Below, piece after piece: positions 7,683 through 14,621 of a DNA stretch of 16,667 nt. The notes under the pieces were generated by a model. It made no database searches and was not told the DNA's origin. It saw only the letters and a program-made list of their open reading frames with translations. Position 1 is the first letter of the stretch. The number at the start of each line of letters is the position of its first letter. This stretch comes from Bacteroidales bacterium (GTDB lineage: Bacteria; Bacteroidota; Bacteroidia; Bacteroidales; VadinHA17): NCBI GenBank assembly GCA_027451265.1, contig DAIDJT010000019.1, positions 1 through 16,667 on the forward strand, read 5' to 3'. Position numbers and translations under genes: made by a program.

Positions 7683-7924
7683 ATGTCAGTCAACAACCCG
7701 GGAACGATTAAAGTAAGAAGAATTTATGACCCGCCTGAACCCGGAGAAGGATACAGGGTGCTGGTTGACAGGCTTTGGCCCATGGGCATATCGAAAGAAA
7801 GGGCCGGCCGGGATGAGTGGATGAGGGAGGTTGCCCCCGGCAATGAGTTACGGAAATGGTATGGTCATGATCCATCCACAACGCCTTTGCCCTCAGGGAA
7901 TTTCTTAAGCAGCAGGATTTTTAA
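7683..7924 (+). pseudogene. DUF488 family (YeaO-like) gene with an out-of-frame internal deletion
   Basis: The first about 65 codons from the ATG at 7683 encode a normal DUF488 N-terminal half: IKVRRIYDPPEPGEGYRVLV, DRLWPMGISKERAGRDEWMR, EVAPGNELRKWYGHDP. Intact members (about 115-120 residues) then have a helical middle and a C-terminal LLY(A/S)AKD...HNHAVVLxxFL block. Here the N-terminal frame runs instead into STTPLPSGNFLSS and on inside the antisense of the NOR gene. In the next frame, directly after the same point, bases 7871-7921 encode SIHNAFALREFLKQQDF and a TAA at 7922-7924, which fits the expected family C-terminus. So roughly 40 codons are missing with a frame change near 7869-7880. 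The TAA overlaps the NOR gene's stop (shared TTAA), supporting it as the original end. Likely non-functional; an assembly error is the alternative. Confidence 0.75.
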
Positions 7925-10185
7925 TCCTTGTACAGCTTCTGACTCCTGTCAATTGACCATCCTGTTTTCAGTCCCACAACGAACCATGCCAGGGCAACTG
8001 AACCAACTGCAAAGACTGTATCACCAATTATCCTGAGCCATCTCAGTGTCTCCATTGTATCACCCTGCATGAAGTCGGCCGAGCGGGCATACCACATTCC
8101 GACCCTGATGCTGGCCACTGTCTGAAGCACCCCGACCGGCAACAGGCTGAGGAGTAGCATTAGCATCAGCCCTCCGTTCATTGACCAGAAGGCGATGCTG
8201 AGCATCCTGGTCTTCCACCTGTATTTTATTGTCAGCCCCTTGAGAACGAAGAGCATCAATCCTATTGCCAGCATGCCGAACACCCCGAACAGTGCAGCGT
8301 GCCCGTGCAGCGGGGTGGTGTTGAGGCCCTGCATGTAGTAAAGCGCTATGGGCGGGTTGATGAGGAACCCGAACAATCCTGCACCGACCAGGTTCCAGAA
8401 GCTGACTGAGATTATGAAGTATATCGGCCATCTGTAAGCCTTGACCCAGGCCGTAGCGCGGCTGAGCTGCAGGTTATGGTAAGCCTCGAAGCCCATGAAC
8501 ACCAGCGGTACCACCTCCAATGCGCTGAATGTTGCTCCCAGGGCAATTACTGCGGTGGGTGTTCCGGCGAAATAAAGATGGTGGAAGGTGCCTATTACCC
8601 CCCCGGCCAGGTAGACTATTGTCGCGAAGAGCACCCCGGTTGTTGCATATTTAATGTTCAGCAGCCCCATCCGCACAAAGAGGAAGGCTGCCACTACCGT
8701 GGCGAACACCTCGAAGAAGCCCTCCACCCAGAGATGAACCACCCACCAGCGCCAGTACTCGGCAATGGAAAGGTGGGTCTGCCTGCCCCACATCAGGCCT
8801 GCCCCGTAAAACAAGGCGATGGCAACTGTTGCGATACTGAACAAAATCAGCAGCTCGCGGCTCTCTGACTTTTTGATCAGCGCCGGCCACAGTGCCCTGA
8901 ACATAAGGAAGAGCCAGATGATAAACCCGGCAAAGAGGAATATCTGCCAGAACCTGCCGAGATCAACATATTCATATCCCTGGTGACCAAACCAGAAGTT
9001 CTTCACCAGCCCCAGCTTCTGCATCACACCCATCCATTCACCTGCCATCGAGCCAAGAACTATCACAAGCAAGGCAAAAAACAACAGGTTGACTCCGAAC
9101 CTCTGAAATTTCGGCTCATGCCCCGATACGGCAGGAGCAATGTAGAGCCCTGCTGCAAGCCATGCCGTTGCTATCCAGAAAAGGGCCAGCTGTATATGCC
9201 ATGTCCTGGCAATTGAATAGGGCATGATTCTGTCAAGTCCAAGCCCGTAGAAACTGTTTCCTTCAACCCCGAAATGTGCTGTTATAACACCTGTAAGAAT
9301 CTGCAAAAGGATAAGCCCCACAACCACCCAGTAATATTTAAGTACTGCCTTCATGGAAGGGGTGGGGTTCAGTCCGCCCAGCGGATCGTCCTGCGGCAGC
9401 AGTGACTTATCAATCACATCAGACCTGTTTCTTGCATTGTAATAAGCGAGCAGCCCGACGCCTACCAGCAGCATGATCACGCTGAATCCTGTCCACAATA
9501 CAACACCGGCAGACGGTTTATTGCCGATTACCTGATCCGGAGGCCAGTTGCTTGTGTAGGTCAGTTCCGATCCCGGCCGTTCCGTCACGCATGCCCATGA
9601 TGCCCAGAAGAAGAAGGCATTCATGGCATCCATGCGCCCCTTTTCCCTGATTGTGTTGGCCGGGATGGAGTAAGCCTCCCTCAGGTTTGCAAGTGAAGGA
9701 TCATCCATGAAAAGACCGGCATACCAGTCCGTATTGTTCTTCACGGCACTGACCCTGTCAGCGGAGAGGGTAAGCACTCCGGTCTTCGGATCATAGGTGT
9801 TTGTACGCAGGGTCTCCTGAAGGCGGACTTCAAGCATTGCCTTTTTTTCAGGTGCAAGATTGTCAAACGGGAGGCCGAATTCACTTTGTGACCATGCACC
9901 GAGGATTGTCAGCGACTCACGGTGCAGCCAGTCGGCTGACCAGTCAGGAGCCAGGTAAGCACCGTGGCCCCAGACTGTTCCGACCTGTTGCCCGCCGATT
10001 GACTGCCAGACATTCTGACCGTCTTTTATCTCCTGCGCGGTAAAAAGTACCTCACCTTTGTCAGAGACAACCTTTTCGGGGATGGGCGGCTTGAGCCTGT
10101 AGATCTCTTTTCCGAAGAATAGTAAAACGGAAAAGCTGAACAGAGTGACCAGTACAAGACCGATCCATAGAGTCTTTGTATTCAT
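7921..10185 (-). CDS. norB: quinol-dependent nitric oxide reductase (qNOR), single-subunit NorB/NorZ type
   Basis: A 754-residue inner-membrane haem-copper-family enzyme reducing 2 NO to N2O with quinol electrons. The N-terminus has one membrane segment and a NorC-like periplasmic domain without a CxxCH haem motif (about 30-215, GQNVWQSIGGQQVGTVWGHG, ADWLHRES), followed by the multi-helix NorB core. FeB ligands are visible: His484 and Glu488 in HLWVEGFFE, His535-His536 in FHHLYF; Glu492 and Glu557 are also present. Haem ligands are His330 (TWHIQL) and His627/His629 (LHGHAALFG). The quinol-site residues described for the Geobacillus enzyme (His, Glu, Phe, Asp) appear at His304, Glu308, Phe312 and Asp722 with a constant offset, arguing against an NO dismutase. 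Start is the ATG at 10185; a TTG at 10191 is less likely. A promoter-like pair lies upstream, and DUF6448 is the next gene upstream at 119 bases. Confidence 0.96.
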   Translation of the reverse strand: MNTKTLWIGLVLVTLFSFSVLLFFGKEIYRLKPPIPEKVVSDKGEVLFTAQEIKDGQNVWQSIGGQQVGTVWGHGAYLAPDWSADWLHRESLTILGAWSQSEFGLPFDNLAPEKKAMLEVRLQETLRTNTYDPKTGVLTLSADRVSAVKNNTDWYAGLFMDDPSLANLREAYSIPANTIREKGRMDAMNAFFFWASWACVTERPGSELTYTSNWPPDQVIGNKPSAGVVLWTGFSVIMLLVGVGLLAYYNARNRSDVIDKSLLPQDDPLGGLNPTPSMKAVLKYYWVVVGLILLQILTGVITAHFGVEGNSFYGLGLDRIMPYSIARTWHIQLALFWIATAWLAAGLYIAPAVSGHEPKFQRFGVNLLFFALLVIVLGSMAGEWMGVMQKLGLVKNFWFGHQGYEYVDLGRFWQIFLFAGFIIWLFLMFRALWPALIKKSESRELLILFSIATVAIALFYGAGLMWGRQTHLSIAEYWRWWVVHLWVEGFFEVFATVVAAFLFVRMGLLNIKYATTGVLFATIVYLAGGVIGTFHHLYFAGTPTAVIALGATFSALEVVPLVFMGFEAYHNLQLSRATAWVKAYRWPIYFIISVSFWNLVGAGLFGFLINPPIALYYMQGLNTTPLHGHAALFGVFGMLAIGLMLFVLKGLTIKYRWKTRMLSIAFWSMNGGLMLMLLLSLLPVGVLQTVASIRVGMWYARSADFMQGDTMETLRWLRIIGDTVFAVGSVALAWFVVGLKTGWSIDRSQKLYKD

Positions 10186-10236
10186 AATCAAGCATTTAGG
10201 GGTTAATTAGTGAATCAGGTTCAAGATCTCATGTAA

Positions 10237-10268
10237 GTAAAGTAGGCAATTAATACACGCAAGTCAAA
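10237..10268 (-). promoter_or_regulatory. candidate promoter of the qNOR gene (-33 and -7 boxes)
   Basis: On the minus strand TTTG (10268-10265), a 20-base spacer, then TACTTTAC (10244-10237), close to the Bacteroidota pattern TTTG - about 19-20 bases - TAnnTTTG. The start codon is 51 bases further on. This is the only place in the window where both boxes appear at normal spacing. Just upstream, GTGAT (10274-10278) and ATTAC (10286-10290) form an imperfect inverted repeat that could be a regulator site. Confidence 0.45.
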
Positions 10269-10304
10269 TGATTGTGATATTTATAATTACTGAAAGCCGC
10301 CTTA

Positions 10305-10982
10305 TCAGTGTTTGTGGCCTGTGGCCGGAGCAGCTGCAGCTGCAGATTCCGAGTGTGATTCAGCATGAGCATGCTCCTCTCCCTCTGCAAACTTGAAGAA
10401 GCTCACATAGGCAGCGACATATTCCCTTCCGGCCCTGACATTATTGATGTCAAAATTCTTCAGGGCCAGAACCCTGTCAAACAGGATGTGCAGCTCGTGT
10501 TTCTTTTCTTCAGGCACTTTACCTGCCAGCGGTGTCAGGCTGCCGGCTTCAATCGCCCTGTCGGCTGCAAGGATGCGCTCATCAACAGGAGTTCCCGCAG
10601 GCTTTACTCCGGTGAATCCGACCCCCTCGCCGTTCCGGTGGAGGCGGACCAGTGTATCAAAGAAATACCTGTCGGCAAGGGTTTGTGCATCCGGCCCCAG
10701 TTTCCTTACTTTCAGGGTAAGTGCAAATGCTTCCCTGAGTTCAGGTTCATCAGCTTCCTGAACCCACTTCAGGGCATAATTGATGTTGCTGCCGTCCAGT
10801 GCAAGCTTTGCATCTTTGATTACCGGGCCGTCCATGGTGTCGCAATGCGCAATTGAAACACCAGTTGAAATGATCATTAAAAGAGCTGTTAAAATTGCCA
10901 GTCGTCCTGACCTGCTGAAAATCCCGTTACGATTTCCGTTTTCACCTGCTCCGCTTCCGTTTCTCAGTTTTAATTTTTTCAT
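10305..10982 (-). CDS. DUF6448 family exported protein with a His-rich tail
   Basis: A 225-residue protein. Residues 1-27 are a basic, Gly/Asn-rich leader (MKKLKLRNGSGAGENGNRNG), then a hydrophobic segment (about 29-44, LAILTALLMIISTGVSIAHC) acts as signal peptide or anchor, so the bulk is periplasmic. The mature start HCDTMDGPVIKDAKLALDG and the blocks NYALKWVQEADEPELREAFALTL, ADRYFFDTLVRLHRNGEG and GFTGVKPAGT fit what I know of DUF6448, a mostly helical family of unknown function. The C-terminus (about 200-225, EEHAHAESHSESAAAAAPATGHKH) holds five histidines (plus one in the final HKH pair) and could bind metal; the five alanines come from a GCAGCTGCAGCTGCAG stretch. It is 119 bases upstream of qNOR on the same strand, without an obvious terminator between, so partial co-transcription is possible. 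A role in NO reductase maturation or haem/metal supply is only conjecture. Confidence 0.82.
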   Translation of the reverse strand: MKKLKLRNGSGAGENGNRNGIFSRSGRLAILTALLMIISTGVSIAHCDTMDGPVIKDAKLALDGSNINYALKWVQEADEPELREAFALTLKVRKLGPDAQTLADRYFFDTLVRLHRNGEGVGFTGVKPAGTPVDERILAADRAIEAGSLTPLAGKVPEEKKHELHILFDRVLALKNFDINNVRAGREYVAAYVSFFKFAEGEEHAHAESHSESAAAAAPATGHKH

Positions 10983-11020
10983 GTTGATTGATTTTAATTG
11001 ATTAATAAAATTTTCTGAGT

Positions 11021-11028
11021 CAAAACTA
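11021..11028 (-). promoter_or_regulatory. candidate -7 promoter box of the DUF6448 gene
   Basis: Minus strand reads TAGTTTTG, an exact TAnnTTTG match, 39 bases before the ATG at 10982. There is no TTTG at the -33 position, as expected for a promoter needing an activator; the palindrome at 11052-11069 sits just upstream. Confidence 0.45.
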
Positions 11029-11051
11029 GAAGAGGCAGGAAAGAGAATCGC

Positions 11052-11069
11052 CCCGTTTTATAAAACGGG
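11052..11069. promoter_or_regulatory. 18-bp perfect palindrome, candidate operator of the DUF6448/qNOR region
   Basis: CCCGTTTTATAAAACGGG equals its own reverse complement over all 18 bases. Its centre is about 46 bases upstream of the transcription start predicted from the TAGTTTTG box, a common activator position. The lack of a T-tract after it on either strand makes a terminator less likely. Which protein binds it is unknown; it does not match the FNR half-site TTGAT. Confidence 0.5.
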
Positions 11070-11223
11070 ACCTGTTTGGCACGTCCGGATGGGTCCTGCT
11101 TTGTAAAAAAGGACCTTAATGTTCCTGGTGATCAGGTTATGCCTTTTAATGCAGGACCTGACCATGCCGGTCTGTCTGCCATGCTTTGTCACAAGGCTGC
11201 CGCTGATTTGAGAAACCGGGGAA
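11070..11223. other. intergenic stretch with four GGACC/GGTCC elements
   Basis: No gene found. GGACC occurs at 11068-11072, 11111-11115 and 11154-11158 and its complement GGTCC at 11092-11096, so two mutually exclusive 5-bp stems can be drawn (11068-11072 with 11092-11096, or 11092-11096 with 11111-11115). The reading frame 11076-11264 starts with TTG and has no family features. The meaning of the elements is unclear. Confidence 0.35.
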
Positions 11224-12351
11224 CTAAAGATTCTTTCGGTATTCTGAAGGGGTCATTCCGGTGAATTGCCTGAAGATCCTGTTGAAGGCAGATTTGGAAT
11301 TGAACCCGCACTCAAAGGCAATACCAAGCAGTGTCAGGTTATCTGATCCGCCTGACGCCAGCCGTTCCCTGAAAGTGTCTACCCGGTATCTGTTTATGAA
11401 ATCATGGAAATTCTGGCCAAGCTGCTCATTGATGACCTGTGAGAGGTAATGTACCGGTATATCAAGGTCAGCGGCCAGCTGGGGCAATGAAAGCTCGGGT
11501 TCCAGGTATGGTCTGGCAGATTCCATGTATTCCTTAACTCTGTCGGCGAAGGCCATGGCATCAGCGTCTGAGAGTCTCGATCCGGAATACCTGGGCTGAC
11601 CCGCGGCATTTTCGGTGCTCAGAACCATGCTTCCGGGGGAGAATATAACCCTCTGCCTGAGACCGAACCACCCGATGAGAATAACGAATAACGAAAGGGT
11701 GAGGAAGAGACCGTCAGTGCAGAATGCTGCCGAGAACAGATTCAGAATATGATGTATTACGGTAATGGCGATGAGGACGGTCCAGATTATCCCGAATGTT
11801 ATAGTAAGCCGTCTTATCCAGTGAAGATCAACACCTTCAGCGTTTGAAAAGTTATTTGATATGTTCATGTCGAGTTTCCTGAAGAGCCTCATGGTCATCA
11901 GGAAATATACCGTGCCGGAAAGAGCCGTAAGGATAAGGAAAAACGAAAAAAGGGGCGGAGTGCCCTGTCCGGGTGTTACTTTTTCCAGGTTCAGCCTGGC
12001 CGAGAGTTCAGGAATGAATGAGGCGGTAAGTATATATGCATTGAACAGCAGGAACGGGATGAGGTGCAGGCCTTCTTTCGCGGTTATCCGGGTCCTTCCG
12101 GTGACAAGTGTCAGCACATAGGTATAGAGAAAGGGCCCGTGGAGCATCAGCAGGGAGATCAGTGATACTGAGAGCAGGAGGAACCTGGTAAACAACTCAT
12201 GCGAATAAAAGGCATAAACCCCGATAAACAGTCCGAGATAGATCAGCCACAGAACCAGTATCCTGTCATGCAATGCCCTTGTTTTTTTCTGCAGGAGCAG
12301 CGAAGTAAAGAAAAACGCATTGAAGGCCGCTATCAGGAACGCATATTTCAT
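11224..12351 (-). CDS. membrane-anchored AraC-family transcriptional regulator
   Basis: A 375-residue protein. The N-terminal about 230 residues contain roughly seven hydrophobic segments (from AFLIAAFNAFFFTSLLL through LLHGPFLYTYVLTLV, LHLIPFLLFNAYIL, FSFFLILTALSGTVYFLM, TFGIIWTVLIAITVIHHIL to GLFLTLSLFVILIGWFGL), a layout common in Bacteroidota AraC regulators. A linker leads to a C-terminal AraC DNA-binding domain (about 275-375) with its two helix-turn-helix units: LSLPQLAADLDIPVHYLSQV and TLLGIAFECGFNSKSAFNRI, then FRQFTGMTPSEYRKNL. It probably senses an envelope or membrane signal and binds DNA from the membrane. It precedes the DUF6448 and qNOR genes on the same strand and is divergent from the antiporter gene, so either could be its target; this is inference. 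ATG start at 12351. Confidence 0.9.
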   Translation of the reverse strand: MKYAFLIAAFNAFFFTSLLLQKKTRALHDRILVLWLIYLGLFIGVYAFYSHELFTRFLLLSVSLISLLMLHGPFLYTYVLTLVTGRTRITAKEGLHLIPFLLFNAYILTASFIPELSARLNLEKVTPGQGTPPLFSFFLILTALSGTVYFLMTMRLFRKLDMNISNNFSNAEGVDLHWIRRLTITFGIIWTVLIAITVIHHILNLFSAAFCTDGLFLTLSLFVILIGWFGLRQRVIFSPGSMVLSTENAAGQPRYSGSRLSDADAMAFADRVKEYMESARPYLEPELSLPQLAADLDIPVHYLSQVINEQLGQNFHDFINRYRVDTFRERLASGGSDNLTLLGIAFECGFNSKSAFNRIFRQFTGMTPSEYRKNL

Positions 12352-12511
12352 ACTTCAAAAATAGTCATTTGGAATTGACGGTACGGCTGCTTGAATCTGG
12401 TTACAATGCCCTAAATTCATAAAAAAGATGTATTGAACATACCGGCATGATTGTCATCCCGTTTTCAATTTATTAAATTGCGTGACCGAACCCTGGTAAA
12501 GAATCTGAGAG

Positions 12512-14548
12512 TTGAATATTGCCGGTGAAAATAGCCACAGCCTTGCCGGGCTGCCTGTCACTGATCCAGTCCTGGTTTTTGCAATCATATTGTTGATTAT
12601 TCTTCTTTCACCTGTTATTCTGAGAAAGATCCGTGTACCGGGAATTATCGGGCTGATCATTTCCGGCATAATAATCGGGCCGGCGGGATTCAACATTATA
12701 GAAAAGAACCAGGCGATAGACCTGTTTGCAACGATAGGCTTGCTCTTCCTTATGTTCATTGCAGGCCTTGACCTCGATCAGCAGCAGTTCCGCCGCACCA
12801 GGCACAAAAGCCTTCTCTTCGGCATATTGACATATACAATCCCTTTTGCAACCGGGCTGCCTGTATGCTACTACCTCCTCGATTACAATCTTATAACAAG
12901 CCTGATGATCTCGAATATGTTTGCCACTCACACTATGGTTTCATATCCGGTGGTCTCAAGGCTTGGCCTGACGCGTAATGAAGCCGTTGCGGTTGCCACC
13001 GGGGGAACAATAATCACTGACACGCTTGTTCTCTTCGTCCTGGCGGTCATCTCAGGCACAGTCACCGGGGGCAGCGGATATGGGCTGTATGTTCGCCTCG
13101 TGCTGTCATTCATTGCCTTTCTTCTGTTCCTGACTTATGTGGTTCTGCCGGTCTCACGATGGGCCTTCCGCCGCCTTGAGGATGACAATTATTCACAGTT
13201 CGTATATACTGCATTCGTGGTGTTTGTATGTGCTGTCCTGGCAATGGCGGCAGGACTTGAACCAATAATCGGGGCTTTTGCAGCCGGGTTCCTTCTCAAC
13301 AGGCTGATACCTGCAGACTCAATCCTGAGAAACAGGATCGACTTTACCGGAAATGCGTTGTTCATTCCTTTCTTCCTGGTAAGCGTGGGGATGATTGTTG
13401 ACCTGCGGATAGTCCTTTCCGGTCCGACGGTGATAATCATTGCGGTTGTTCTCACTGCCATTGCCCTGGCCGGGAAATTCCTCGCGGCTGAGATAACCTC
13501 ACGCCTGCTTGGCTTTACGGGTGACCAGCGAAGGCTCCTTTTCGGGCTTACAAGCTCACACGCAGCAGCAATTCTTGCCGTAATCATGGTCGGGTTCCGG
13601 ATTGGGATAGTTGATGAAACCATAATAAACGGAACCATTTTCCTTATCCTGATTACATGTCTCGTGTCTTCGGTAGTAACAGAGTCAGCCGGAAGGAGGA
13701 TTGCCCTGAGTGGAGGTGAACCGGACGGAAGGACCGGCCTTCTGGAGCCGGAGACTGTAATTGTCTCATTGTCAAATCCAAACAATGTCGAAAGACTTGT
13801 CAACCTTGCCTTCGCCATAAAGAGTAAAAACACCGGTAACCCGGTATATGCCCTTTCGGTTGTAGACGACGGGGAATCATCGGACGAGAAGCTGATAGCT
13901 GCAAGATCTGCACTTGAGAATGCCGGAACCATGGCCACAGCCGCAGGGAGAAGCCTGGAACCGGTCATCACATATGACAACAACATCCCGGCCGGAATAA
14001 AACGCGTTGCCCGTGAGAGAGAGGCCACCGATGTCATCATCGGCGTGCCGGGCAGGCCTACCCTGGCTGACCTGCTGTTTGGCAGGTCAGTGGAGCAGCT
14101 GGTCACTGACTCCCATCAGAATGTCTGGCTCTTCAATCCGGCAATACCCAACAACCTTTTCAAGAAGGTTCATGTCTTCATCCCGCCAAACATAGAAAAG
14201 GAGAAAAACTTCATGCCTATACTTGACAGGGTGATTGCCCTCGCGGGCAAAACCGCCGCCCCTGTTGAATTCCACTGTTTTCCCGGTTCTTCCTTCTCCC
14301 CCGCAAAACATCTCGGGAAAAACAATCATCAGGGTAATTATAAAGCTGACTATTACACAGGCGAAAGTGATTTGCCCGATATTCCATCACTGTTGGAACG
14401 TGATGACCTGCCTGTTATCATAACACCCCAGAGAGGCAGCCTGTCTTACAGTACCGCCTATGACGGCTGGCGCAAGAAAATCATCAAGGACGCAGGCGGG
14501 CACGGGTACATTATTATCTATCCGGGGATGGCTGGTACGGGTAACTGA
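12512..14548 (+). CDS. cation/proton antiporter, CPA2 family, with C-terminal UspA-like region
   Basis: A 678-residue inner-membrane protein likely exchanging Na+ or K+ for H+. Residues about 18-395 hold about twelve membrane segments with CPA2 features: IRVPGIIGLIISGIIIGPAG, LFLMFIAGLDLDQQQFRRTR, ATGGTIITDTLVLFVLAV (with the transport aspartate region), LEPIIGAFAAGFLLNRLIP, IPFFLVSVGMIVDLR and SSHAAAILAVIMVGF. Residues about 408-678 are cytoplasmic: PETVIVSLSNPNNVERLVNL, ATDVIIGVPGRPTLADLLFG and SVEQLVTDSHQNVWLF look like a UspA-type regulatory module, followed by a second, less clear one. The start is odd: the frame opens after a TGA at 12506 and has no ATG until well inside the transmembrane part, so the TTG at 12512 is the likely start. 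The gene is divergent from the AraC regulator; the ABC exporter follows after 73 bases. Confidence 0.9.
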   Translation: MNIAGENSHSLAGLPVTDPVLVFAIILLIILLSPVILRKIRVPGIIGLIISGIIIGPAGFNIIEKNQAIDLFATIGLLFLMFIAGLDLDQQQFRRTRHKSLLFGILTYTIPFATGLPVCYYLLDYNLITSLMISNMFATHTMVSYPVVSRLGLTRNEAVAVATGGTIITDTLVLFVLAVISGTVTGGSGYGLYVRLVLSFIAFLLFLTYVVLPVSRWAFRRLEDDNYSQFVYTAFVVFVCAVLAMAAGLEPIIGAFAAGFLLNRLIPADSILRNRIDFTGNALFIPFFLVSVGMIVDLRIVLSGPTVIIIAVVLTAIALAGKFLAAEITSRLLGFTGDQRRLLFGLTSSHAAAILAVIMVGFRIGIVDETIINGTIFLILITCLVSSVVTESAGRRIALSGGEPDGRTGLLEPETVIVSLSNPNNVERLVNLAFAIKSKNTGNPVYALSVVDDGESSDEKLIAARSALENAGTMATAAGRSLEPVITYDNNIPAGIKRVAREREATDVIIGVPGRPTLADLLFGRSVEQLVTDSHQNVWLFNPAIPNNLFKKVHVFIPPNIEKEKNFMPILDRVIALAGKTAAPVEFHCFPGSSFSPAKHLGKNNHQGNYKADYYTGESDLPDIPSLLERDDLPVIITPQRGSLSYSTAYDGWRKKIIKDAGGHGYIIIYPGMAGTGN

Positions 14549-14583
14549 TAAACAAGGGTGCATCGCCGGCAGGTTTTAGTTTT

Positions 14584-14591
14584 TATCTTTA
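14584..14591 (+). promoter_or_regulatory. candidate -7 promoter box of the ABC exporter gene
   Basis: Reads TATCTTTA, 31 bases before the ATG at 14622, in a T-rich stretch (14577-14591). No TTTG at -33. It would let the exporter be transcribed apart from the antiporter. Confidence 0.35.
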
Positions 14592-14621
14592 GTAATTATT
14601 CCCAGACCAAAGACCCGTGCA

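Noticed and set aside
7925..8036. Continuation of the DUF488 N-terminal frame to a stop at 8036 as a 117-residue protein
   Set aside because: Past the GHDP motif the residues do not resemble the family, and this part is antisense to the qNOR C-terminus; the family-like C-terminus is in the other frame.
8476..8868. A 130-codon plus-strand frame inside the qNOR gene
   Set aside because: Antisense shadow of the NOR active-site region, with Cys/His content produced by the complementary codons, not a metal-binding protein.
7921..10185. NO dismutase instead of NO reductase
   Set aside because: FeB ligands, the nearby glutamates and the quinol-site residues are all present at the expected spacing.
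10318..10345. GCAGCTGCAG stretch as a regulatory repeat
   Set aside because: It lies inside the DUF6448 gene and simply encodes its run of alanines.
11052..11069. Palindrome as a terminator of the AraC-type regulator gene
   Set aside because: It is about 155 bases past the stop, the stem centre is A/T only with no loop bases, and no T-tract follows on the minus strand.
11076..11264. Possible 62-residue small protein on the plus strand between the regulator and DUF6448 genes
   Set aside because: TTG start, no recognisable domain, no promoter box, and it overlaps the end of the AraC-type gene on the other strand.
12356..12363. TATTTTTG on the minus strand as promoter box for the AraC-type regulator
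   Set aside because: It matches the consensus but ends only five bases before the ATG, so the transcript would be leaderless or start inside the gene; not supported enough to list.
13189..14106. A 305-codon open frame on the minus strand inside the antiporter gene
   Set aside because: It is antisense to a well-supported membrane protein; the residues are rich in Ser/Arg/Thr/Pro with no domain, as expected from the complement of hydrophobic codons.
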